64,000 nucleotides of DNA from assembly GCF_018918285.1 (NCBI RefSeq), contig NZ_JAHLQF010000003.1, positions 62,001 to 126,000 on the forward strand, in the 5' to 3' direction. This DNA is from Clostridium mobile (GTDB lineage Bacteria; Bacillota; Clostridia; Clostridiales; Clostridiaceae). The position numbers were made by a program, and so were the translations under genes. The notes below the pieces were generated by a model, which saw only the letters and a program-made list of their open reading frames with translations, did no database searches and was not told the DNA's origin. Position 1 is the first letter of the stretch; each line of letters opens with the position of its first letter. This document shows positions 11,027-18,639 of this stretch, piece by piece.

Positions 11027-12070
11027 ATGTTTGGTGTACAAGTAAACAAAATAAATCTAAAAAATTCAGAAGAAAGATTAGAAGTTCATAACTTTTTAGA
11101 AGAGTTTGGGCTAAAGTTGGACGATGATGTAGATTACACAGTAGTAGTTAGACAAGAGGGGAAAATTAAAGCTACCTGCTCAAAGGCTAAAAATATATTT
11201 AAGTGTTTTGCAGTTTCTGACGATTTAAGAGGTGAAAATGTAACTTCTACATTGATATCTAATTTAATAGACAAACTTTTTGAAGAGGGTATTTATCATA
11301 GCTTTATATTTACAAAGCCAGATAAAGTCAAAATATTTACATCACTTAATTTTAAGGTTATATACGAAGCTGAAGATGCAATATTTTTAGAGTATGGCCT
11401 TTATGACATAAATAAAGCTTTAGATAAAATGATTAAGGAACATAATATAGATTTAAATACTTCTAAGGGAGCTTTGGTAATGAACTGTAACCCTTTCACA
11501 TTAGGGCATAGATATTTAATTGAACAGGCATCTAATGCATGTGAAGAAGTACTAATATTTATAGTTGAGGAAGATAAATCATTATTCCCATTCAAAGAAA
11601 GATATAGTCTTGTAAAAGAAGGGACAAAGGATTTAAAAAATGTTAAAGTTATACCTGGCGGAGAATATATAATATCATCTGCAACCTTTCCAACATATTT
11701 TATAAGGCAAGAAGATGTAAGATTAAAAGCTTATGCAGAAATAGATGCAGGAATATTCGGAAAATACTTTGGTAGCAAACTTAATATTAAGAAAAGATTA
11801 GTTGGAGAAGAACCATATTGTAATGTGACTAATGCTTATAACCAAACATTAAAGGAAATATTACCTAAATGGGGTATGGATTTGGAAATAATAAAGCGAA
11901 AAGAATATGAAGGAAGCTTTATTAGTGCTTCAAAGGTAAGAAATTATATAAAAGAAGGTAAAATAGAAGAAGCAAAGAATATGATACCAGAAGTAACATG
12001 GAATTTTTTAAATACAGAAAGAGGAAAGGAGATTGTGGAGAAGATTAAAAAAAGTAATTCTCCCCATTGA
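11027..12070 (+). CDS. citC: [Citrate (pro-3S)-lyase]/citramalate lyase ligase
   Basis: 347-residue ligase that acetylates the thiol of the lyase prosthetic group with acetate and ATP, activating the enzyme. An N-terminal GNAT-like domain (about 1-130) is followed by a nucleotidyltransferase domain with the T-x-G-H variant of the HxGH motif (NPFTLGHRYL) and a C-terminal ISASKVR (S-x-S-x-x-R) motif. ATG 11027 has GAAGGTG 6 bases upstream. The stop is one base before the ATG used for citX, so the two are probably translationally coupled. Confidence 0.92.
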   Translation: MFGVQVNKINLKNSEERLEVHNFLEEFGLKLDDDVDYTVVVRQEGKIKATCSKAKNIFKCFAVSDDLRGENVTSTLISNLIDKLFEEGIYHSFIFTKPDKVKIFTSLNFKVIYEAEDAIFLEYGLYDINKALDKMIKEHNIDLNTSKGALVMNCNPFTLGHRYLIEQASNACEEVLIFIVEEDKSLFPFKERYSLVKEGTKDLKNVKVIPGGEYIISSATFPTYFIRQEDVRLKAYAEIDAGIFGKYFGSKLNIKKRLVGEEPYCNVTNAYNQTLKEILPKWGMDLEIIKRKEYEGSFISASKVRNYIKEGKIEEAKNMIPEVTWNFLNTERGKEIVEKIKKSNSPH

Positions 12071-12071
12071 T

Positions 12072-12587
12072 ATGAAGAAATATAAAGCTGAAGATGTGCT
12101 TATTGCCAGAGAAGAAAGAGTAGAGTTTCAACAAAAATTGATAGAAGAGTATAATTTACCTTTAATTTCATTAAGGGTAAACTATCCAGGCGCAGAAAAG
12201 GATAATTCTTTGACAAGAAATATTGCTGAGGTAATGAAAAAGGAAATAATTAATAAGTTTGTAGAACAAATTGTATATGAAAGCCATGAAATTACCGCAG
12301 AAGGTCCCGTAGTCACAATGATTATAGAAAATATTGCCGAGGAAATAAAAATCAAAACAATAGATGTAGAAGAAAATCATATACTTGGTAGATGTGTGGA
12401 TATAGATGTATATGACAATCTTGGAAATGGTATAAGCAGAAAACAATTAGGATATAATGGCAGGAAATGTTTTTTATGCGGAGATAATGCTCAAAATTGT
12501 GTAAGATCAAGGAAACATAAACTTGAAGAGGTAATAAGCTTTATTAACGAGAAATATAATGAATATGTTAAAAAAATTATTTTATAG
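12072..12587 (+). CDS. citX: Apo-citrate/citramalate lyase phosphoribosyl-dephospho-CoA transferase
   Basis: About 171 residues. It attaches the prosthetic group to Ser14 of the acyl carrier protein. The family motif GRCVDIDVYDNLGNGISR followed by GYNGRKCFLC is clear. ATG 12072 starts one base after the citC stop, which suits re-initiation. The frame is open further upstream to TTG 12033 inside citC, but AAGGAG lies only a base or so from that codon, so the internal start is less likely. Confidence 0.88.
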   Translation: MKKYKAEDVLIAREERVEFQQKLIEEYNLPLISLRVNYPGAEKDNSLTRNIAEVMKKEIINKFVEQIVYESHEITAEGPVVTMIIENIAEEIKIKTIDVEENHILGRCVDIDVYDNLGNGISRKQLGYNGRKCFLCGDNAQNCVRSRKHKLEEVISFINEKYNEYVKKIIL

Positions 12588-12601
12588 TTTGGAGAGATTA
12601 T

Positions 12602-13507
12602 ATGTTTAAATCCCACAATATACATGATATATCCTTTGATATAAGTAGCTTGGCAGCACAAGCAATGTTATATGAAGTAGCTTGCCATCCATCTCCAGGC
12701 TTAGTGTCTACTGTATCCACTGGTGCTCATAATGATATGGATCACTATACTTTTATAGAAAGTACTTGTGCATTAATAAAGTATTTAACTCTATGCACAG
12801 AAGTAGGATTTTCAAAAAGTTCCCCAGAAGAACTACTAAATGCTGCTAGAACAATTGGAATAGAAGGTGAAAAAGCTATGTTCCAAAAGACAGAAGGAGT
12901 AAACACTCATAAAGGAATGTTATTTTTAATGGGTATTTCCTGTGTAGCAGCTGGAAATGTAATTTATAATAAAAAGGATTTTAAGGAAATAAGAAATACA
13001 ATAATTCATATGTGTCATGGATTAGTAGAAAAAGAACTTCTGCCGCTGAAAAGGAACTTTGAAGGAAGTATTCTAAATGAGGAAATGTTACAAGATAAAA
13101 AACTATCCTACGGTGAAAAATTATATCTTCTTCACGGAATAGAAGGGGTTAGAGGTGAAATCGAAAAAGGTGTACCTATAGTTTTCGAGTTCGCATTAGA
13201 TTTTTATAAAGAAAGCATGGATTTAGATAAAAATGATAGATTAGTGAATACTTTATTAGGTATTATGCAATACTCAGAGGATTCAAACATTTTACATAGG
13301 CATTCCTTAGCTACTTTAAAAGAGATTAATGAAAAAGCTAAGAATATAATTAAAATAGGTGGAGTAAGAACAGATGAGGGAAGAGAAGCTATATACAATC
13401 TAGATAAAGATTTTATAAAAAGAAGAATAAGTCCAGGTGGAAGTGCAGACTTGTTAGCAATTACAGTGTTCTTTTATCTAGTGGAAAAATATATGAATAA
13501 CTTATAA
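12602..13507 (+). CDS. citG: Triphosphoribosyl-dephospho-CoA synthase
   Basis: 301-residue enzyme making the lyase prosthetic-group precursor from ATP and dephospho-CoA. The family start (AAQAMLYEVACHPSPGLVS) and the VNTHKGMLFLMG segment are diagnostic, as is RISPGGSADLLA near the end. The GGAGAG site and ATG lie 15 bases after citX. With citC and citX, all maturation functions for the lyase are encoded here. Confidence 0.93.
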   Translation: MFKSHNIHDISFDISSLAAQAMLYEVACHPSPGLVSTVSTGAHNDMDHYTFIESTCALIKYLTLCTEVGFSKSSPEELLNAARTIGIEGEKAMFQKTEGVNTHKGMLFLMGISCVAAGNVIYNKKDFKEIRNTIIHMCHGLVEKELLPLKRNFEGSILNEEMLQDKKLSYGEKLYLLHGIEGVRGEIEKGVPIVFEFALDFYKESMDLDKNDRLVNTLLGIMQYSEDSNILHRHSLATLKEINEKAKNIIKIGGVRTDEGREAIYNLDKDFIKRRISPGGSADLLAITVFFYLVEKYMNNL

Positions 13508-13569
13508 GAAATTGCGAAGTAAATTTTATTTAATTGAGATTTGAAATTAGAAATTTTCAATTATCAACT

Positions 13570-13593
13570 AAAAAATTGCTTGGCAATTTTTTA
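13570..13593 (+). terminator. Intrinsic terminator after citG
   Basis: AAAAAATTGC-TTG-GCAATTTTTT, a 10-bp stem with a 3-base loop and built-in T run. It closes the glutamate-fermentation block. Confidence 0.75.
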
Positions 13594-13651
13594 TAGCGTG
13601 AACTAATTAATTTAATATACGTATTAAATATTAGAAAGGGAGGAGTTGCTT

Positions 13652-14209
13652 GTGGAAGATGATTTAAAGCTTGTGCAAGAAGTTTTAAATGGGAATACAG
13701 ATAGCTTTAATATTATAGTAAACAAATATGAGTTACCTGTGTTAAAGTTTATATACAATATGGTTAAAAACAAGGAAACTGCAGAAGATATAACACAAGA
13801 AGTATTTATAACCTTATATAATAAACTTTATATGTATAAGGATGAGTATAAATTTTCTAACTGGGTTTTTCAAATAGCTAAAAATAAGTCCATTGATTAC
13901 ATGAGAAAATATAAAAGAGTCCATGAATCAAATATAGAAGAGGTTAAGGATATAGCTTCAAAAGAGGTAGGACCTGAAGAAACAGCTCAGTTTAAGGAAA
14001 CAAAGAAAAACATAGAAGCTTTTATAAATAGCTTAGAAGAAATAGATAGACAGATAATATTATTGCGGTACTCTAGAGAAGAGATGACCTTTTTAGATAT
14101 ATCTCAAATACTAAATATAAGTGAATCCTCTGTAAAAAGAAGATACTATAAAGCAAGAGATAAATATAAACAACATAGTTTAAATAATGAAAAGAGGTGT
14201 AGGATATGA
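13652..14209 (+). CDS. RNA polymerase sigma factor, ECF type
   Basis: 185-residue extracytoplasmic-function sigma factor with region 2 (FNIIVNKYELPVLKFIYNMV, then AEDITQEVF) and region 4 (DISQILNISESSVKRRYYKA helix-turn-helix). GTG 13652 is used because AGGAG at 13641-13645 is 6 bases away; TTG 13646 touches it. The stop overlaps the anti-sigma start (ATGA), the usual arrangement for co-produced partners. The target genes are not evident; the TPR gene downstream is separated by a terminator. Confidence 0.93.
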   Translation: MEDDLKLVQEVLNGNTDSFNIIVNKYELPVLKFIYNMVKNKETAEDITQEVFITLYNKLYMYKDEYKFSNWVFQIAKNKSIDYMRKYKRVHESNIEEVKDIASKEVGPEETAQFKETKKNIEAFINSLEEIDRQIILLRYSREEMTFLDISQILNISESSVKRRYYKARDKYKQHSLNNEKRCRI

Positions 14210-15228
14210 ACTGCGAGGTAGTTAGAAAAAAGTTGTTTGATTTTCTTGAAGGCAGCGTATCCAATGACTTACATGAAGCAATAGAAAATCATTTAAATAC
14301 ATGTGATAGTTGCAGAAAGATATATGAAGAAGAGAAGGAACTAGATGAACTTATAAAAGCATCGTTAAATACTGAACATATAGAGTTTAAAAGTTCAAGA
14401 TCAGAAATAATGAAAAGCATAGATAAAGATAGATATAGTAAAAGCCCGTGGAATAAATTACGATTTCATTTTAAAAAATATGGTAAACAGTATTTAGCAT
14501 CTGCTGCCTGCTTGATATTTTTTCTAGCGATGTCCCCATTAATAAGAAATGAATTTAACAAGGCAGATAATTTAGAGAGAGCATCTGAAGATGCTAAAAT
14601 AGAAAAAAGGACACTAGAGCCTGAAAATATTAGAAGTTTTGATGCTAATACAAAAAATTTATCAGAAGAAAAAGGGACTTTGCAGAAAGAAAAAAATGAA
14701 TCAACAGTATTTTTTGATAAAAAAGTTCAGTTTATAAGAGAAGAAGTTAAAGATGAAAAACAAATAGAATTTAATACTCCTTGGGTGGAATCACCAAATA
14801 AAAAATTTAAAGCAACAATAGAAGGTAAGGGACCATATGCAGTAGAAGAGGGCATTGCTACAGTTGTTATTAAAGAAATGGACAGTAATAAAATTATGAG
14901 ATATTCCATAATACCTGATCAAAAACAGCTTACACCAAAATATATACAATGGTTAGATGATGAAAATTTATTATTAATAATCGGATTCCCTTATGGAACT
15001 GTTACTAAGGGAGGGAATCTGTATATGCTAAATATGCAGTCTAATAACAATTATTTAGTATATGAAACAAAAGATGAAAAGAAAGAAGTAACAAGTTTAG
15101 AAAAAATAAATAGAGATGGAACATTAGATCTAAAATTAAATTTAAATGTATATGAGGATGAGGAATTTAATAAATTCCATAAGGAAACTGTAACTTTGGA
15201 AAATTTTAGAGTAATATTTGACAAATAA
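14206..15228 (+). CDS. Anti-sigma factor, zinc-finger type with DUF4652-like sensor domain
   Basis: 340-residue single-pass membrane protein. The N-terminal cytoplasmic domain has the zf-HC2 motif H-x3-C-x2-C (HLNTCDSC) that binds and holds the sigma factor. A transmembrane helix follows (YLASAACLIFFLAMSPLI, about 97-115), and an outer domain of about 225 residues contains TPWVESPNKKFKATIEGKGP, which resembles DUF4652. It overlaps the sigma gene by 4 bases. The outer domain presumably senses an envelope signal; the signal is unknown. Confidence 0.88.
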   Translation: MNCEVVRKKLFDFLEGSVSNDLHEAIENHLNTCDSCRKIYEEEKELDELIKASLNTEHIEFKSSRSEIMKSIDKDRYSKSPWNKLRFHFKKYGKQYLASAACLIFFLAMSPLIRNEFNKADNLERASEDAKIEKRTLEPENIRSFDANTKNLSEEKGTLQKEKNESTVFFDKKVQFIREEVKDEKQIEFNTPWVESPNKKFKATIEGKGPYAVEEGIATVVIKEMDSNKIMRYSIIPDQKQLTPKYIQWLDDENLLLIIGFPYGTVTKGGNLYMLNMQSNNNYLVYETKDEKKEVTSLEKINRDGTLDLKLNLNVYEDEEFNKFHKETVTLENFRVIFDK

Positions 15229-15254
15229 AGGGCTAAATGCCCTTTATTTTTTGT
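15223..15254 (+). terminator. Intrinsic terminator after the anti-sigma gene
   Basis: AAATAAAGGGC (15223-15233), loop TAAAT, GCCCTTTATTT (15239-15249), then more Ts. The stop codon of the anti-sigma factor overlaps the stem. Confidence 0.85.
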
Positions 15255-15300
15255 TATAATAAACTATATAATATCTATAATAATTTTAAGGGAGAAATAT

Positions 15301-16578
15301 ATGGATAAGAGTCAAAAAGCATATAATAAAGCACTAGAAAAATATAATAAAGGATATATTAATGATTCCATGGATCTATGTGAAAAAAGTATATCATTAA
15401 ATTTAAACAATTCAGCAGCTATAAATTTAAAGGGATTGCTATACTATATAAGCGGAGATTTACAAGGGAGCAAAAGTCTTTGGAAAATGAATGTACATGT
15501 GAATAAAGATAGTGTAGCTAAAAAGTATTTGGAAGATAGCAAAAAAGATGACAAGCTGTTAAGTATATATAATACTGCAATAGTATTAATCAAAGAAATG
15601 AAAATTAATGAAGCACTTATAATGTTAAAAGAATGCAGCAACAGCCATTTTAATTACATAAATGTAAACAATTATTTAGCATTATGCTATATGAAAAAGG
15701 GAGATTATTTAAAGGCTTTAGAGCATATAAATAATGTATTAGGAACGGATAGAAATAATAAAATTGCTCTACAAAGCAAAAAGGAGATAACAAGAACTGG
15801 AGTAGTTAAAAAGGATAAAATAAAAATGATGCCATTAATTATTTTACTGGTGATTTTAGTATCCATAACATCAATAGTTTTAGTTATAAAAAATAATAGT
15901 AGTAAAATAGTTAACAATAATAAAAACAATTTAAATAAAAATAAAACAGAAGATATAGTAAAAAATAAAACAGAAGATAAAATAGAGGACAAAACAGAAA
16001 CAGGAAAATCACCTAAAGAGGAAATAAAAGAAGAGATAATTAAAGAAAAACCTGTTGAAAAATTCCCATATGAAGAATTAAAAAGTTATATTGATAATAA
16101 AAATTACGATAAGGTATACGAAATAATAAAAAAATGGGACAAAAAGGAATTAGGTATAAATGAAAAATCAATCTTTGGAAAAGGAAAGGAGTTATTGCTT
16201 ACAGAAGGAAGGGAAGCTTTTTATACAACGGGGTATAGCTATTACGAAAAGATGGAGTATGATAATGCTAAAGATTATCTAATGATGGCATATGAGTATG
16301 GAGCAGATACTTGGTACTATTCCCATTCCATATATATTCTAGCATTATGCTATGAACAGATTGGAAATATTAAGGAAGCAATTAAATATTATACAATATA
16401 TGATGAAAGTTTTGATAAGGGTGAATATAAAGAAATCGTATTGTATAATTTATGTCTTTTGTATAAAAATATAGATATAGATAAGTCAAAGCATTATGCA
16501 AATAGAGTAATTGAAGAGTATCCTAACACAATTTATAACAATTCAAAAGTTCAAGATATAATAAATAATAATTATTAA
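15301..16578 (+). CDS. TPR-repeat membrane protein of unknown function
   Basis: 425 residues. TPR-like helical repeats occur on both sides of one transmembrane segment: the N-terminal half (YNKALEKYNKGYINDSMDLC and later YLALCYMKKGDYLKALEHIN), then the membrane helix (MPLIILLVILVSITSIVLVI, about 179-198), a low-complexity Asn/Lys/Glu linker with repeated Lys-Thr-Glu-Asp, and C-terminal repeats (ILALCYEQIGNIKEAIKYY). No enzymatic motif is visible. It is probably a scaffold across the membrane. Ribosome site GGGAG. It stands alone between a terminator and the trxA promoter. Confidence 0.78.
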   Translation: MDKSQKAYNKALEKYNKGYINDSMDLCEKSISLNLNNSAAINLKGLLYYISGDLQGSKSLWKMNVHVNKDSVAKKYLEDSKKDDKLLSIYNTAIVLIKEMKINEALIMLKECSNSHFNYINVNNYLALCYMKKGDYLKALEHINNVLGTDRNNKIALQSKKEITRTGVVKKDKIKMMPLIILLVILVSITSIVLVIKNNSSKIVNNNKNNLNKNKTEDIVKNKTEDKIEDKTETGKSPKEEIKEEIIKEKPVEKFPYEELKSYIDNKNYDKVYEIIKKWDKKELGINEKSIFGKGKELLLTEGREAFYTTGYSYYEKMEYDNAKDYLMMAYEYGADTWYYSHSIYILALCYEQIGNIKEAIKYYTIYDESFDKGEYKEIVLYNLCLLYKNIDIDKSKHYANRVIEEYPNTIYNNSKVQDIINNNY

Positions 16579-16584
16579 AAAGTA

Positions 16585-16613
16585 TTGACTTTATAATAAT
16601 TATAATATAAAAT
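16585..16613 (+). promoter_or_regulatory. Promoter of trxA
   Basis: TTGACT (16585-16590), 17 bases, TAAAAT (16608-16613), upstream of trxA. A TATAAT at 16601-16606 is too close to this -35 box to use it. Confidence 0.55.
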
Positions 16614-16624
16614 TAAAATAACAC

Positions 16625-16641
16625 ATACCCATGAGGGGTAT
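16625..16641. promoter_or_regulatory. CsoR/CstR-like operator before trxA
   Basis: ATACCC-ATGAG-GGGTAT is a perfect 6-5-6 inverted repeat with the A/T-flanked C/G tracts typical of CsoR-family operators (copper-sensing CsoR, persulfide-sensing CstR). It lies just past the predicted start of transcription and before the ribosome site of trxA. No CsoR-family gene is present in this window, so the regulator would be encoded elsewhere. The assignment rests on motif shape alone. Confidence 0.45.
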
Positions 16642-16659
16642 AAAATGGAGGTAAATAGA

Positions 16660-16977
16660 ATGGCAAGAGAAATAAAAGATAATGTATTTAAACAGGAAGT
16701 GTTAAATTCTGATAAAACAGTTGTAGTTGATTTTTGGGCTGCTTGGTGTGGTCCATGTAGAATGCTAGCTCCAGTAATTGATGAGCTTTCAGAAGAATTA
16801 AAAGGAAAAGCTGAATTTGTAAAAGTTAATGTTGATGAAAATCCAGTTACATCTAATCAATTTAGAGTAGCAAGTATTCCAACTTTATTGGTATTCAAAA
16901 ACGGAAAAGTAGTAGAAACATTAGTTGGGTTTAGACCAAAGCAAGCATTAAAAATGGCTATTGAAAAACACGTTTAA
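16660..16977 (+). CDS. trxA: Thioredoxin
   Basis: 105-residue thioredoxin with the active site WCGPC (Cys30, Cys33) and the cis-Pro loop ASIPTLLVF. ATG 16660 is used because GGAGGT lies 7 bases upstream; the ATG at 16645 overlaps that site. It is reduced by the flavoprotein encoded next. Confidence 0.95.
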   Translation: MAREIKDNVFKQEVLNSDKTVVVDFWAAWCGPCRMLAPVIDELSEELKGKAEFVKVNVDENPVTSNQFRVASIPTLLVFKNGKVVETLVGFRPKQALKMAIEKHV

Positions 16978-16989
16978 AATTATTAATTA

Positions 16990-17024
16990 AAATAAGTTAA
17001 CACCCTTAGTGTTAACTTATTTCC
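16990..17024 (+). terminator. 14-bp hairpin between trxA and the thioredoxin reductase gene
   Basis: AAATAAGTTAACAC (16990-17003), loop CCTTA, GTGTTAACTTATTT (17009-17022), a perfect stem with a weak T tract. It is probably a partial terminator giving more thioredoxin than reductase. Confidence 0.65.
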
Positions 17025-17047
17025 TTATTGTAAAAGGAGTGAAATAT

Positions 17048-17908
17048 ATGAATGAAAGATATGATATTGCAATAGTTGGAACTGGTCCAGCGGGACTTTC
17101 AGCAGCTATAAACGGAAAGATAAGAAATAAGAATGTAATTTTGTTCGGAAATAAGCAATTAAGTAATAAATTAGTTAAGGCACCAAAGATAAATAATTAT
17201 TTAGGATATCCAAATGTAACTGGGGAAGAACTAAAGGAAGCATTTGTCAATCACATTGAAGATATGGAAATAGATATAGTTCAGGAGAGAATAAATGCTA
17301 TCTATGCTATGGGAGACTTTTTTTCTTTAATGGTAAATGATAAGGCCTATGAAGCAAAAACTGTAATAATAGCTACTGGAATGGAATTTACTAAACCGCT
17401 TAAAGGGGAAGAAGAATTTTTAGGAAGAGGAGTAGGCTATTGTGCAACCTGTGATGCGCCATTGTATAAAGGTAAAAAAGTGACTATAGTTGGATATAAT
17501 AAAGAAGCGGAAGAAGAAGCAAATTTTGTAAGTGAGTTGGCTTCTAAACTATATTATATACCAATGTACAAAGGGAATTATAACTTGAATACAAATGTAG
17601 AAATTATAAAAGATAGACCATTAGAAATAATTGGTGGTTCAATGGTGAATAAGATACGTTTAAATAAAGTGGAATTAGATACAGATGGTGTATTTATATT
17701 GAAGGATAGCATATCTCCAGGTCAATTAGTTCCTGGATTAGAATTAGAAAATGAGCATATTAAAGTAGACAGAAATATGATTACAAACATAGAAGGATGC
17801 TTTGCAGCAGGAGATTGTACAGGTAAACCATATCAATATTTAAAAGCTGCTGGTGAAGGCCAAGTAGCAGCTTTAAATGCTGTAGCTTATATTGATTCCA
17901 AAAAATAA
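17048..17908 (+). CDS. Thioredoxin reductase-like flavoprotein, probably ferredoxin-dependent (FFTR type)
   Basis: 286 residues. The FAD-binding GTGPAGLSAA, redox CxxC (CATCD) and C-terminal FAD motif (GCFAAGDCTG) are those of low-Mr thioredoxin reductases. The NADPH-binding half lacks the usual G-x-G-x-x-A and H-R-R-x-x-x-R motifs: VTIVGYNKEAEEE takes the place of the first and no HRR run occurs. This matches the clostridial ferredoxin-dependent flavin thioredoxin reductases, which lost NADPH binding. ATG 17048 follows AAAGGAG. It is paired with trxA. Confidence 0.85.
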   Translation: MNERYDIAIVGTGPAGLSAAINGKIRNKNVILFGNKQLSNKLVKAPKINNYLGYPNVTGEELKEAFVNHIEDMEIDIVQERINAIYAMGDFFSLMVNDKAYEAKTVIIATGMEFTKPLKGEEEFLGRGVGYCATCDAPLYKGKKVTIVGYNKEAEEEANFVSELASKLYYIPMYKGNYNLNTNVEIIKDRPLEIIGGSMVNKIRLNKVELDTDGVFILKDSISPGQLVPGLELENEHIKVDRNMITNIEGCFAAGDCTGKPYQYLKAAGEGQVAALNAVAYIDSKK

Positions 17909-17925
17909 ATGAAAAATTTTAAAAT

Positions 17926-17959
17926 AAATAGGTCTCCTATATTATTAGGAGACCTATTT
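17926..17959. terminator. Bidirectional terminator between convergent genes
   Basis: AAATAGGTCTCCTA (17926-17939) with TAGGAGACCTATTT (17946-17959), 14 perfect pairs with A and T ends. It serves both the thioredoxin reductase gene and the minus-strand hydrolase, whose stop codon is in the stem. Confidence 0.85.
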
Positions 17960-18478
17960 AGCAATAAAGAAAACATGATTACCAATGGATTTCACATTAT
18001 CTTTTTCTACATTTTTCATCCATGTAGAAGTTGCAATTTTAGGATTATAGAAAAACAATGAATTATTCGTAGGGTCTTTTCCGCTTAGAGCGTCGATTAC
18101 TGCTCTATAGCAATGCTCATTAGGTTCAGCCTTGATCTCTCCGTTTATAACACAGGAGAATGCCCTAGGTTGCTTTATTACTCCTTCAATGGATTTTGGG
18201 AAAGCTGGATTTTTAAGTCTATTTAAAATTACAGATGCTACAGCAACTTTACCTTCATAAGGTTCGCCAACGCTTTCTGCGTGAACTACTTTAGCCATTA
18301 AATGAATATCGTTATCTGTAACATGAAGTTGTTTATTATCATAACTTAACACTTGAACTGTTCTTCCTTGTTCTCTAAATAAATCTTTTTCTTCCTGGGC
18401 TAAATCATATGCGTTAACCTTAGAAGGAAATAGTAAGATTAATGCAATAAAGAAAACAATAAGGTTTTTTTTGTACAT
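17954..18478 (-). CDS. Secreted cell-wall hydrolase, SleB/CwlJ-like (Hydrolase_2)
   Basis: 174 residues with a cleavable signal peptide (KKNLIVFFIALILLFPSKVNA) and a SleB-type lytic domain. The catalytic Glu lies in VVHAESVGEPYEGKVAVASV, followed by NRLKNPAFPKS and the C-terminal LFFYNPK segment. There is no LysM or peptidoglycan-binding domain. The family includes the spore cortex-lytic enzyme, but this short form under a c-di-AMP riboswitch more likely acts in vegetative wall remodelling. The SD AGGAG sits just past the riboswitch. Confidence 0.88.
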   Translation of the reverse strand: MYKKNLIVFFIALILLFPSKVNAYDLAQEEKDLFREQGRTVQVLSYDNKQLHVTDNDIHLMAKVVHAESVGEPYEGKVAVASVILNRLKNPAFPKSIEGVIKQPRAFSCVINGEIKAEPNEHCYRAVIDALSGKDPTNNSLFFYNPKIATSTWMKNVEKDNVKSIGNHVFFIAK

Positions 18479-18496
18479 TAATTAAATCCTCTCCTT

Positions 18497-18608
18497 TTAC
18501 CTACGGGGTTAGCTGACGGGTTCGGCAAAGGTTAGCCTACGTATTAAACGATTCACCCCAAAACTTGGTTCCCCCGCGTTTATAATAACTTAGGTTAACC
18601 ATATTGTT
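18497..18608 (-). ncRNA. c-di-AMP riboswitch (ydaO/yuaA motif)
   Basis: On the minus strand the leader contains the conserved blocks of the ydaO aptamer: ACGCGGGGGAACCAAG, GGGGTGAATCG, CCGAACCCGTCAGCTAACC and the closing CGTAGGT, which can pair with an upstream ACCTA to form P1. Only about 20 bases, including the ribosome site, separate the aptamer from the ATG of the hydrolase. The expected control is lower expression when c-di-AMP is high. The c-di-AMP synthase gene cdaA is only about 1.1 kb away on the other strand. Confidence 0.93.
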
Positions 18609-18639
18609 CCCTGTAATAGTGAAAAAATACATATTTTTA

